Assembly: GCA_015482705.2 (NCBI GenBank)
Contig: JADMLA020000040.1
Coordinates: forward strand, 1 to 64,000
Reading direction: 5' to 3'
Source of the DNA: Prosthecochloris sp.
Lineage (GTDB): Bacteria; Bacteroidota; Chlorobiia; Chlorobiales; Chlorobiaceae
DNA: 64,000 nt
Numbering within the stretch: position 1 is the first letter of the stretch; each line of letters opens with the position of its first letter. Positions 7,205 through 15,235 of the stretch are shown piece after piece. The notes below the pieces were generated by a model. That model made no database searches. It worked only from the letters and a program-made list of their open reading frames with translations, and was not told the origin of the DNA. A program made the translations under genes and the position numbers.

Positions 7205-8524
7205 ATGCAGTTTGATCCCAATAAATTTACCGTAAAGGCGCAGGAGGCTTTGCAATCCGCGGCTACGCTTGCCGGAAGCAGGCAGCACCAGCAGATCGAT
7301 TCGGTGCATCTTCTGCATGTCATGCTGAGTGACAGTGAAAACATAGGTTTTCAGATAGCTCAGAAGCTCGAAGTGCAAACCGATAATCTGCTTGCCGTTC
7401 TGGACAGGGAACTCGATCGAATTCCGAAGGTTACCGGTGCTTCGGCTACCGGTCAATATATCTCTCAGGATCTCGGTAAGGTTTTCGACCTTGCTCTGAA
7501 AGAGGCGGAAAGCCTCAAGGATGAGTATATCAGCTCCGAGCATCTTTTCGTCGCCTTGAGTGAAGCTGGCGGTAACGTTTCGTCGCTCATGCGTGACGCA
7601 GGGCTGAATCGTGACGCAATCCTCAAAGTTATGGCCGGTATCCGGGGGTCACAGCGGGTAACCAGCCAGACCGCCGAGGATACCTACAATTCCTTGAAAA
7701 AATATTCGCGTAACCTCAATGATCTCGTGCGGAAAGGAAAGCTCGATCCTGTCATCGGCCGTGACGAGGAAATCAGGAGAGTGCTTCAGATTCTCAGTAG
7801 GAGAACGAAGAACAATCCGGTTCTGATCGGAGATCCGGGTGTCGGTAAAACTGCCATTGCCGAAGGTATCGCTCAGCGTATTGTTGCTGGTGACGTTCCC
7901 GAAAACCTCAGAAGCAAGCAGATCGCTGCGCTCGATATTGCACAACTGGTTGCTGGCGCCAAGTTCCGCGGTGAATTCGAGGACCGCCTGAAAGCAGTCA
8001 TCAAAGAGGTCCAGGACGCCAATGGTGAAATCATTCTTTTCATCGATGAAATGCACCTGCTTGTCGGAGCCGGTTCGGCCGAAGGCGCTGTCGATGCCGC
8101 CAATATCCTCAAGCCGGCGCTTGCCCGCGGTGAGTTACGTTGTATCGGGGCGACGACGCTCGATGAGTATCGCAAGCATATCGAGAAGGATGCAGCGCTT
8201 GAAAGGCGTTTCCAGACGGTCATGGTCGATCAGCCGAGCGTGGAGGACACCGTTTCCATTTTACGCGGTTTGAAGGAAAAGTATGAAATCCATCACGGGG
8301 TCCGTATCATGGATTCGGCAATCATTGCGGCTGCAGAATTATCCGACCGTTACATTTCTGAACGTTTCCTGCCTGACAAGGCGATCGATCTCATCGATGA
8401 AGCTTCTTCCAGGCTTCGTTTGGAGATGGACAGTGACCCGGAAGAACTCGATAAGGTCAACCGTGAAATCCGCCGTCTGGAAATTGAACGTGAGGCGTTG
8501 AAAAGAGAGCTTTCGAATAGATGA
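7205..8524 (+). CDS. ClpB-like protein truncated after first ATPase domain
   Basis: The protein has 439 residues; ClpB chaperones usually have about 860. It contains the double Clp-N repeat (about 1-145) and the first AAA+ domain with Walker A GDPGVGKT (209-216), Walker B ILFIDE, and the GATTLDEYR and ERRFQ arginine-finger regions. It stops just as the coiled-coil middle domain starts (IEREALKREL). The second ATPase domain is missing and no remnant of it is readable in the 84 bp before the next gene. It is either a true single-ring short form or a 3' deletion product. A full-length ClpB may exist elsewhere in the genome. The ATG follows an AT-rich divergent promoter region. Confidence 0.85.
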   Translation: MQFDPNKFTVKAQEALQSAATLAGSRQHQQIDSVHLLHVMLSDSENIGFQIAQKLEVQTDNLLAVLDRELDRIPKVTGASATGQYISQDLGKVFDLALKEAESLKDEYISSEHLFVALSEAGGNVSSLMRDAGLNRDAILKVMAGIRGSQRVTSQTAEDTYNSLKKYSRNLNDLVRKGKLDPVIGRDEEIRRVLQILSRRTKNNPVLIGDPGVGKTAIAEGIAQRIVAGDVPENLRSKQIAALDIAQLVAGAKFRGEFEDRLKAVIKEVQDANGEIILFIDEMHLLVGAGSAEGAVDAANILKPALARGELRCIGATTLDEYRKHIEKDAALERRFQTVMVDQPSVEDTVSILRGLKEKYEIHHGVRIMDSAIIAAAELSDRYISERFLPDKAIDLIDEASSRLRLEMDSDPEELDKVNREIRRLEIEREALKRELSNR

Positions 8525-8608
8525 GCTTCATGAGCAGCGCTATTTACTGAATATCATTGGATGTTATAGGTGGTTTCTTTTTATTGAACAACAAAAAATA
8601 ATGGCACT

Positions 8609-9145
8609 ATGAACATGAGAAGGAATGTATTTGTACTGCTGCTGCTCTTGATGGGCGTGGCTGTCTCCCCGGTTTTTGCAGGATGGGATCCTCGTGAGGA
8701 AGAGCATGCGCGGCAGACCGTTCGTCTTTTCCAGAAAACGGACCCGACGTTACAGGTGTTTTTTGACGAAGCATATGGTTATGTCGTTTTTCCCGATGTG
8801 TATAAAGGAGGATTTTTGTTGCTGGGAGGTGCCCGTGGCAAAGGGTTTGTCTACGAGCAGGGGCGTTTGATAGGTACATCCTCGATTACCCAGATCAATG
8901 TAGGACCTCAGCTTGGCGGTCAGGCGTTTGCTGAAATCATTTTTTTCCGTACCCAGTCCGATCTTGCTGATTTCAAGAAAGGAAACTATGAGCTGAACGC
9001 TCAGGCAAGTGCGGTTGTCGTGACGGCGGGCGTGGCTACCAACAGTGAATATTCGGATGGTGTCGCTATATTTGCGCTGCCAAAGAGCGGGCTCATGGCC
9101 GAAGCTTCTGTCGGTGGCCAGAAGTTCTCTTTCGAGGAGTATTGA
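8609..9145 (+). CDS. Exported SYLF (Ysc84)-domain protein
   Basis: The 178-residue protein has a clear signal peptide, cut after about residue 24 (SPVFA). It then has a SYLF/Ysc84-like domain with the characteristic GYVVFPDVYKGG and GGARGKGFVY segments and a Gly-rich C-terminus. Family members bind lipids, and bacterial ones are envelope proteins of unclear function. The ATG at 8615 (third residue) is an alternative start with little effect on the signal sequence. It follows the truncated ClpB-like gene after 84 bp. Confidence 0.85.
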   Translation: MNMRRNVFVLLLLLMGVAVSPVFAGWDPREEEHARQTVRLFQKTDPTLQVFFDEAYGYVVFPDVYKGGFLLLGGARGKGFVYEQGRLIGTSSITQINVGPQLGGQAFAEIIFFRTQSDLADFKKGNYELNAQASAVVVTAGVATNSEYSDGVAIFALPKSGLMAEASVGGQKFSFEEY

Positions 9146-9260
9146 TACGACCGGTTTGCCGGACGGCTGGACGTCCTGATCCGGTATGGCCTTTTGAATG
9201 CGCGGAGGGTACGGTTTTCCTGTCTTCCAACAATTTCTAACAACGATTTTATTGCAGGGT

Positions 9261-10688
9261 ATGAGTTATGAATTAGTGGTTGGGCTTGAGGTCCACTGTC
9301 AGCTGAATACAAACAGTAAAGCTTTTTGCGGGTGCTCGACCGAGTTTGGAAAACCTGCCAATACCAATGTTTGCCCGGTATGTCTTGCGCTTCCAGGGGC
9401 TCTTCCCGTATTGAACAGGAGGGTTGTCGAAGATGCCGTCAAGCTCGGGCTGGCTACCGACTGCACCATTGCCCGGCAGTCGATCCTGGCGCGTAAAAAC
9501 TATTTTTACCCGGATCTTCCCAAGGGATACCAGATTTCACAGTACGAGGAGCCGGTTTGCTCCGAAGGCATGATTCATGTCGATACCGATGAAGGGCGCA
9601 AGGACATCCGGCTGGTTCGCATTCATGTCGAAGAGGATGCCGGAAAATCCATCCACGATATCGGAGACGATACTTTCATCGATGTCAACCGTTGCGGTGT
9701 TCCCCTGCTGGAAATCGTGAGTTATCCCGATATTCGTTCGGCAAAGGAAGCTTCGGCTTATCTGCAGAAGTTACGCCAGATCGTAAAATACCTCGGTGTA
9801 TCGGACGGCAACATGGAAGAAGGAAGCCTGCGCTGTGACGCCAACGTTTCCGTTCGTTTGAAGGGGGCCGAAGAGTATGGTACGAGAACGGAGATCAAGA
9901 ACATGAACTCGTTCAAGAGCGTTGAAAAAGCTATCGAGTACGAGGCTCAACGGCATATCGATGTATTGGAAAGCGGCGGAAAGATTGTTCAGGAAACCCG
10001 TCTCTGGGATGCTGACAAGCAGGAAACCCGTTCCATGCGAGGCAAGGAGTTCGCTCATGATTACCGGTATTTTCCCGATCCGGATCTTGTGCCCGTTCAG
10101 ATTGACGATGAGATGCTCGAACGCATGAAACTCGAATTGCCCGAGTTTCCGGAAGCCCGTTCCGAACGTTTTGTGCGGGAATTCGGTATTCCCGATTACG
10201 ATGCCGGTGTCCTGACTGCCGAAAGGGAGGTGGCCGATTACTTCGAAAATGTCGTCCGTTCCAGCGGTGATGCGAAAGCGGCTTCGAACTGGGTCATGGG
10301 TGAGGTGTTGCGGACTCTCAAGGAGAAAAATATTCCGGTCGCTTCTTTTTCGGTTTCACCGGAACGACTGGGGGGACTCATCGGTTTGATTGCCGGAGGA
10401 ACGATCAGCAATACCATTGCCAAACAGGTTTTCGAGCGTATGCAGGTAACCGCTGACGATGCCAAGGCCATTGTCGAAAAGGAAGGTCTCGCACAGGTTT
10501 CGGATACCTCGGAGATTGAGAAAGTTGTTCAGGATATCATCGATGCCAATTCCGGACAGGTAGAGCAGTACAGGAGCGGAAAAACAAGGATTTTCGGCTT
10601 TTTTGTGGGCCAGTGCATGAAAGCGATGAAAGGCAAGGCGAATCCTGTGGTTGTCAATGAGATTCTGAAGCGGAAGCTCGAGGGGTGA
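9261..10688 (+). CDS. gatB: Aspartyl/glutamyl-tRNA amidotransferase subunit B
   Basis: GatB of 475 residues. With GatA and GatC it converts mischarged Asp-tRNA(Asn) and Glu-tRNA(Gln) to the amidated forms. The N-terminus YELVVGLEVHCQL is diagnostic. The CGCS and CPVCLALPG Cys residues fit the zinc site, and the C-terminal GatB/YqeY tail domain is complete. An upstream in-frame start at 9198 adds 21 residues that no GatB has, so the ATG at 9261 is chosen. gatA and gatC are not nearby. It converges on xseB with a 12-bp gap. Confidence 0.96.
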   Translation: MSYELVVGLEVHCQLNTNSKAFCGCSTEFGKPANTNVCPVCLALPGALPVLNRRVVEDAVKLGLATDCTIARQSILARKNYFYPDLPKGYQISQYEEPVCSEGMIHVDTDEGRKDIRLVRIHVEEDAGKSIHDIGDDTFIDVNRCGVPLLEIVSYPDIRSAKEASAYLQKLRQIVKYLGVSDGNMEEGSLRCDANVSVRLKGAEEYGTRTEIKNMNSFKSVEKAIEYEAQRHIDVLESGGKIVQETRLWDADKQETRSMRGKEFAHDYRYFPDPDLVPVQIDDEMLERMKLELPEFPEARSERFVREFGIPDYDAGVLTAEREVADYFENVVRSSGDAKAASNWVMGEVLRTLKEKNIPVASFSVSPERLGGLIGLIAGGTISNTIAKQVFERMQVTADDAKAIVEKEGLAQVSDTSEIEKVVQDIIDANSGQVEQYRSGKTRIFGFFVGQCMKAMKGKANPVVVNEILKRKLEG

Positions 10689-10700
10689 GCGGTGGGGCTG

Positions 10701-10949
10701 TCAGGAATCGCTGAACAAGCCGTAATCCTGTTTGTTTTCAGGCTGTTTTTCTCTGGATTCCGGATTGATGACTTCTATTTTTTGCCGTGCATCCTGGAGT
10801 CTTTTCCTGCAGGAATCCGCGATTTTCAGCCCCTCTTCATACAGCTTGATTGATTGATCGATGCCTGTGTCGGGATTTTCCATTTCTCCGGTAATCGCTT
10901 CGAGTCTTGCAATAAGCTCCTCGATGGTGGCTTTTTTTTTCTGGCTCAT
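10701..10949 (-). CDS. xseB: Exodeoxyribonuclease VII small subunit
   Basis: The 82-residue XseB pairs with XseA to form exonuclease VII, which degrades single-stranded DNA. The helical hairpin typical of the family is visible (TIEELIARLEAI, then SIKLYEEGLKIADSC and RLQDARQKIE). An open frame extends 56 codons upstream but has no family similarity and runs through a low-complexity repeat, so the ATG at 10949 is chosen. The C-terminal tail after residue 60 is polar and variable. xseA is not in the window. Confidence 0.9.
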   Translation of the reverse strand: MSQKKKATIEELIARLEAITGEMENPDTGIDQSIKLYEEGLKIADSCRKRLQDARQKIEVINPESREKQPENKQDYGLFSDS

Positions 10950-11035
10950 GTGATCGGTCGCGATGCTGTGGGGTTTGTGGTTGCTGGTTACTTCAGGTAA
11001 CATAGTCAAAGCAGGAAAGTATTCAAAGAACAGAG

Positions 11036-11088
11036 GGGCAGTAGGGAATCGGGAGTAGAGAATCGGTAATGGGGAATTGAGGTGTGGT
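11036..11088 (+). repeat. Low-complexity TAGGGAATCGG-type repeat
   Basis: Degenerate units (TAGGGAATCGGGAGTAGAG, AATCGGTAATGGGGAATT) lie upstream of obgE. They are related to the tract at 4039-4092 and, in reverse complement, to those in the composite repeats near the window start. Confidence 0.55.
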
Positions 11089-11137
11089 GTTTGTGGTTGT
11101 TGGAAAGTGATTGTCAATCGGGAATTTTGAGAGTGCT

Positions 11138-12151
11138 ATGAAATTTGTCGACAGTGCAAAAATATACGTGAAGGCGGGTAACGGCGGTAACGGCTGTATG
11201 AGTTTCCGGAGGGAAAAATACGTGCCGAAAGGCGGGCCGGATGGTGGCGATGGCGGCAGGGGCGGTCATGTGTTTCTCAAAGCGCACCGCCAGATGTCAA
11301 CATTACTTGATTTCAGGTACAGGAAACATTACGAAGCGCAACGGGGGGTTCACGGTCAGGGCTCGAAAAAAAACGGAAAGATGGGTAAAGACGTTGTGAT
11401 TCCGGTTCCCTGCGGTACTATTGTCAGAAACGCCGAAACCGGGAACATGATTGCCGATCTTACCGTAGACGGTGAAGAACTGCGTATCGCCAAAGGCGGA
11501 AAAGGCGGCAAGGGTAATCCTCATTTCGCGTCGTCTACCCATCAAGCGCCGAGGTATGCCGAGCCGGGTGGCAAGGGAGAAAGCCTCGAGATCGAGCTCG
11601 AACTGAAACTGATTGCCGATGTCGGGCTTGTCGGGTTTCCCAATGCGGGAAAATCGACATTGATTTCCGCCATGAGTGCGGCAAAACCGAAAATAGCCGA
11701 TTATCCGTTTACGACGCTCGTACCGAATCTTGGCATTGTCCAGTACAGGAATTACAACTCGTTCGTTATGGCGGACATTCCGGGAATCATCGAGGGGGCT
11801 GCCGAGGGCAAGGGGCTGGGGATTCAGTTTCTCAAACATATCGAACGGACCCAGGTGCTTGCTGTTCTTGTTTCCGCGGAGTCCGAGGACATCGCCGGTG
11901 AATATGCCCTGCTTCTCAAAGAAATGGAAAAGTTCGATCCACGGATGCTGGAGAAGCCAAGAGTTCTGTTGATCACCAAGATGGATATCGTTCAGGATGA
12001 TTTCAGTCGACCTGCTTTCAGGGACGGTGTTGCGGTGCTCGAGGTTTCCAGCATAACCGGGCTGGGCCTCGAAGAGTTGAAGGATGCATTGTGGGAGAAA
12101 ATCGAACCGTCCCGGAATGTTCCACAGGAATGTAAAACAGAGTCAGAGTAA
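11138..12151 (+). CDS. obgE: GTPase Obg (ribosome assembly, 50S)
   Basis: The 337-residue protein has the Gly-rich Obg fold first (residues 1-158, with GGKGGKGN repeats). The G domain follows: G1 GFPNAGKS at 167-174, switch region TTLVPNLG, DIPG and TKMD. It is an essential GTPase that binds the large ribosomal subunit and links growth to nucleotide pools. The start at 11138 gives the usual MKFVD N-terminus; an upstream in-frame start at 11111 is unlikely. The variable C-terminal domain of many homologues is short here. An acetyltransferase gene follows after 6 bp. Confidence 0.96.
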   Translation: MKFVDSAKIYVKAGNGGNGCMSFRREKYVPKGGPDGGDGGRGGHVFLKAHRQMSTLLDFRYRKHYEAQRGVHGQGSKKNGKMGKDVVIPVPCGTIVRNAETGNMIADLTVDGEELRIAKGGKGGKGNPHFASSTHQAPRYAEPGGKGESLEIELELKLIADVGLVGFPNAGKSTLISAMSAAKPKIADYPFTTLVPNLGIVQYRNYNSFVMADIPGIIEGAAEGKGLGIQFLKHIERTQVLAVLVSAESEDIAGEYALLLKEMEKFDPRMLEKPRVLLITKMDIVQDDFSRPAFRDGVAVLEVSSITGLGLEELKDALWEKIEPSRNVPQECKTESE

Positions 12152-12157
12152 CCGACT

Positions 12158-12643
12158 ATGGTATCGAGCGATATTACCATAAGGACCGCGCGTCTTGCCG
12201 ATGCTGAAGCTATAGCGGGCATCACCGCTTTCAATGCGGGTAAAGGAGTTATGCTGGAACGCTCCCCTGAAAATGTTATCGAGAATATTCGTAATTTTCT
12301 GGTCGCCGAACACGACGGAACGGTCATCGGTTCGTGCGCGATCGCTTTTTTCACGCTCCATCTCGCCGAAATCCGCACGCTTGCCGTTCTCGATTCCTTT
12401 AAACGACGAGGAGTGGGCAGCCTGCTGGTCGGCAAGGCTGAAGAAGTACTCAGGGAAGAAGGGGTGACAACAGCTTTCGTTCTGACGTTGAGTCCGGTTT
12501 TTTTTCTCAGTCTGGGATATCGGGAGGTGAACAAGGAGATGTTTCCTCAGAAAATCTGGAGAGACTGTACAAACTGCCCGAAACTCATGGCCTGTGACGA
12601 AATTGCAATGATCAAGGAGCTTGACGGCGAGATGGCCGGATAG
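12158..12643 (+). CDS. argA: ArgA-like N-acetyltransferase
   Basis: The 161-residue single-domain GNAT protein has the acetyl-CoA loop RRGVGS (residues 87-92). Its C-terminal signature, KIWRDCTNCPKLMACDEIAM, marks the short N-acetylglutamate synthases that start arginine biosynthesis. It would acetylate glutamate with acetyl-CoA. The kinase-like domain of classical ArgA is absent, as in other short forms. It is probably translated with obgE. No other arginine gene is near, so the name rests on the motif. Confidence 0.8.
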   Translation: MVSSDITIRTARLADAEAIAGITAFNAGKGVMLERSPENVIENIRNFLVAEHDGTVIGSCAIAFFTLHLAEIRTLAVLDSFKRRGVGSLLVGKAEEVLREEGVTTAFVLTLSPVFFLSLGYREVNKEMFPQKIWRDCTNCPKLMACDEIAMIKELDGEMAG

Positions 12644-12744
12644 CTGAATGGGCCGTAGGCTGTTTCTCCTGTTCAGAGAAACCCGGTATCTTCCGGCTAT
12701 CGAGCTTTTTGCCTTTTGATTTATTACTTTTGACTGTTATCAAT

Positions 12745-13011
12745 GTGATTATTCAGGAAGTTATCGTTAAAAACAAGGCCGGGTTACATACCAGACCGGC
12801 TGCGGCGGTTGTCAAGATTGCATCTCGTTTCAAAGCCGACTTTTTTATTGAAATGCGGGGCTCCGAAGTGAACGCCAAATCGATTATCGGTGTTATGAGC
12901 CTTGCTGCACCAAAGGGCACGAAACTGATTCTGAAGCTCGATGGTGAGGATGAGGAAGAGGCAGCCAAGCAACTGATCGATTTTTTCGAGCAGGGCTTTG
13001 GTGAGCAATGA
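12745..13011 (+). CDS. ptsH: Phosphocarrier HPr-like protein
   Basis: Starting at the GTG at 12745 gives an 88-residue HPr in which the active histidine falls at residue 15 (GLHTRPA) and the regulatory serine at residue 46 (AKSIIGV), exactly as in the family. A TTG frame opening at 12709 would add 12 hydrophobic residues and is rejected. HPr carries phosphate from PEP in sugar uptake or, by Ser46 phosphorylation, in regulation. No sugar permease or Enzyme I gene is in the window. A 7-bp hairpin (GTTTCTC/GAGAAAC) sits upstream at 12662-12682. Confidence 0.9.
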   Translation: MIIQEVIVKNKAGLHTRPAAAVVKIASRFKADFFIEMRGSEVNAKSIIGVMSLAAPKGTKLILKLDGEDEEEAAKQLIDFFEQGFGEQ

Positions 13012-13090
13012 CCCCTTGTTGATGATTTTCTTCTTCAAGGTTGCCGGGTCTGTGTTTTTCCCCTGACATATAACAAGAAACTATTCCGAG

Positions 13091-14236
13091 GTGCCCTTGA
13101 GATCCCTGAGTATAGCGATTGTCAGCCCGTTTTTCCCTCTTAAAGGCGGTATCGCCCGTTTCAGCTCGGCCCTCCATACGGCTTTACTTGGGAAAGGGCA
13201 CAAGGTGGAGGCAATCTCTTTCAAGCGGCTTTACCCGCGGCTGTTGTTTCGGGGAAAAACAGTTTACGAGCGAGGGTTTTCCTGTAAGCCGGGTAATGAG
13301 GCCCTTCCCCTTCTCGACACGCTCGATCCTTATAGCTGGTATAGTGTCGCCCGCGGTTTGAGGCGCAGAAAACCCGATATCGTCGTCTGTGCGTACTGGT
13401 TTGGTTTGTTTGCACCGCTCTACGCGTTGATCAAGTATGTTTCCGGCAGGAAGATGATTGTGCTGATGCATAACTTTGCGTCGCATGAGGCGTTTCCAGG
13501 CGAAGCATCGCTTCGAAATCTCATGGTTGCATCGGCTGACGGTATCGTCACTCTTTCGCAGCATGTCGCCCAAGAGGTTCAGAAGTCCTATCCGCATGTT
13601 CCGGTGAAGGCCCTGTTTCACCCTGTCTATGAACCGGTGTGTAACATGAGTTCGAAAGAAGAGGCCAGAAGGAAACTCGGTCTCGGGATCAGTGAACCGG
13701 TTCTGCTTTTTTTCGGGTATGTCAGGAAGTACAAGGGGCTCGATATTCTGATCGAGTCGATGCCGGAGGTTATTCGTCGTCATCCCGAAGCCCGGCTTCT
13801 GGTAGCCGGAGAGTTTTATTATGGTGAGAAGATGTTCAGGGAGCGCATCGATGCCCTTGGTGTAGGCGATCGTGTGATGGTGTTTGCGGAGTTTGTTTCA
13901 AACGACCGTATGTCTCTGTTTTTCTCTGCAGCGGACGTCGTTGTCTTGCCTTACAGGGAAGCCTCACAATCGGGAGTTGTTCAACAGGCATACGGGTTCG
14001 GACGTCCAGTGCTTGTTTCCGGCACGGGCGGGTTGCCGGAAGCTGTTTTGGACGGTGAGACCGGCGCTGTAGTCAGGTCTCTCGACCCTTCGGCTTTTGC
14101 AGAGGGTATCTGTGACTTTCTCGACAGCATGAAAAGGGTCTGCTATGAGGAGAAGGTCAGGGAATATGCAACAAGGCTTTCCTGGGAAGTTTTCGCTGAC
14201 GGGATGGTTGATTTTGCCGGGGAGGTGGCCGGGTGA
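13091..14236 (+). CDS. Glycosyltransferase, GT4 type
   Basis: The 381-residue GT-B fold protein opens with IAIVSPFFPLKGGIARF, the acceptor-side loop of GT4 enzymes. A GYVRKYKGLDILI segment and a C-terminal sugar-nucleotide site follow (REASQSGVVQQAYGFGRPVL; Glu-x7-Glu-like region). The start is a GTG at 13091. The stop overlaps the next glycosyltransferase start by a few bases, so the two are translationally coupled. It probably adds a sugar to a surface glycan; donor and acceptor are unknown. Confidence 0.85.
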   Translation: MPLRSLSIAIVSPFFPLKGGIARFSSALHTALLGKGHKVEAISFKRLYPRLLFRGKTVYERGFSCKPGNEALPLLDTLDPYSWYSVARGLRRRKPDIVVCAYWFGLFAPLYALIKYVSGRKMIVLMHNFASHEAFPGEASLRNLMVASADGIVTLSQHVAQEVQKSYPHVPVKALFHPVYEPVCNMSSKEEARRKLGLGISEPVLLFFGYVRKYKGLDILIESMPEVIRRHPEARLLVAGEFYYGEKMFRERIDALGVGDRVMVFAEFVSNDRMSLFFSAADVVVLPYREASQSGVVQQAYGFGRPVLVSGTGGLPEAVLDGETGAVVRSLDPSAFAEGICDFLDSMKRVCYEEKVREYATRLSWEVFADGMVDFAGEVAG

Positions 14237-15084
14237 GGGTGAGCGAGTCAGAGGAAACGGTATTCGTGATCGTCGTGAACTGGAACAATGCGGGTGATAC
14301 CATCCGGTGCCTTCAGTCACTTTCTTCGGTAGCGTATCTCCCCATGCGTGTCATGGTTGTCGACAATGGTTCAACCGACTGTTCGGTAGCAGAGATTCGG
14401 CAGCATTTTCCACAATACGAGATTCTCGAACTCGAGAGCAATCGGGGGTTCGGCGGTGGCTGTAATGCGGGCCATGACAAGGCGCTCGAGAAGGGAGCCG
14501 GGTATGTGGTTTTTCTCAACAACGATACTGTTGTTGATCCGGGGTTTCTCGAGCCGCTCATCGTTCCGCTGCGCGAAAGAGATACGCTGGCTGTGACGGT
14601 GCCCCGCATCTATTTCATGAACAGGCCTGACAGGATCTGGTATGCCGGTGGTGAAGTGAACCTGTTGACCGGGAGAATCGCTCATCGGGGTATCCGCCAG
14701 CCGGACGGGAAACGTTTTGACTTTCCTCTCGAAACCGCTTATGCGACCGGATGCTGCCTTGCTGTACGCGCAGGCGATTTCAGGGATGCAGGGGGATTCG
14801 ATCCTTCGTTTTCCATGTATGCAGAGGATGTCGATCTCTCGCTCAGGATGCGAAAGGGTGGAAAAAAAATACTCTACGTGCCGGTTTCAAAGGTCTGGCA
14901 CCGGGTGAGCGCTTCTGGTGGGGGAGAACTCGGCTTGTCGAGGCTCTGGAAAAAAAACCGGTCGATGTTACGACTGCTGGTCAAGTATCGGGCATGGCCT
15001 GGAATATTGTTGTATCTGTTGCTTGCTCCATTCAGACTTGCGCAGGGAGCTGCGGCAGTTCGTGAGTTCAACCGAGGGAAGTGA
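14233..15084 (+). CDS. Glycosyltransferase family 2 (rhamnosyltransferase-like)
   Basis: The 283-residue GT-A fold enzyme has VIVVNWNNAGDTIRCL at the N-terminus, VVDNGSTD, the DXD-like FLNNDTVV, and a YAEDVDLSLRMRKGG catalytic region. It is close to WbbL-type rhamnosyltransferases. A C-terminal hydrophobic segment (about 253-270) may attach it to the membrane. The GTG start overlaps the preceding gene. It is part of the polysaccharide block. Confidence 0.87.
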   Translation: MRVSESEETVFVIVVNWNNAGDTIRCLQSLSSVAYLPMRVMVVDNGSTDCSVAEIRQHFPQYEILELESNRGFGGGCNAGHDKALEKGAGYVVFLNNDTVVDPGFLEPLIVPLRERDTLAVTVPRIYFMNRPDRIWYAGGEVNLLTGRIAHRGIRQPDGKRFDFPLETAYATGCCLAVRAGDFRDAGGFDPSFSMYAEDVDLSLRMRKGGKKILYVPVSKVWHRVSASGGGELGLSRLWKKNRSMLRLLVKYRAWPGILLYLLLAPFRLAQGAAAVREFNRGK

Positions 15085-15235
15085 TCGTCCGGGTCGAGCT
15101 GCGGTTTCCGACTTGCCGGGATTGTTGCGAGTTCGGCTTTTTCATTTTTCGGCTTTCACTCGATCGCCGAGAGGTAAGATGGTACCTTGAAAAGAATTGA
15201 ATGTTCAGTCACATGCTGAAACGCAGCGTTCGGAA

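Noticed and set aside
9198..9260. N-terminal extension of gatB
   Set aside because: The 21 extra residues have no counterpart in GatB; the family start is at 9261.
10950..11117. N-terminal extension of xseB
   Set aside because: It is read through a low-complexity repeat and does not belong to the protein family.
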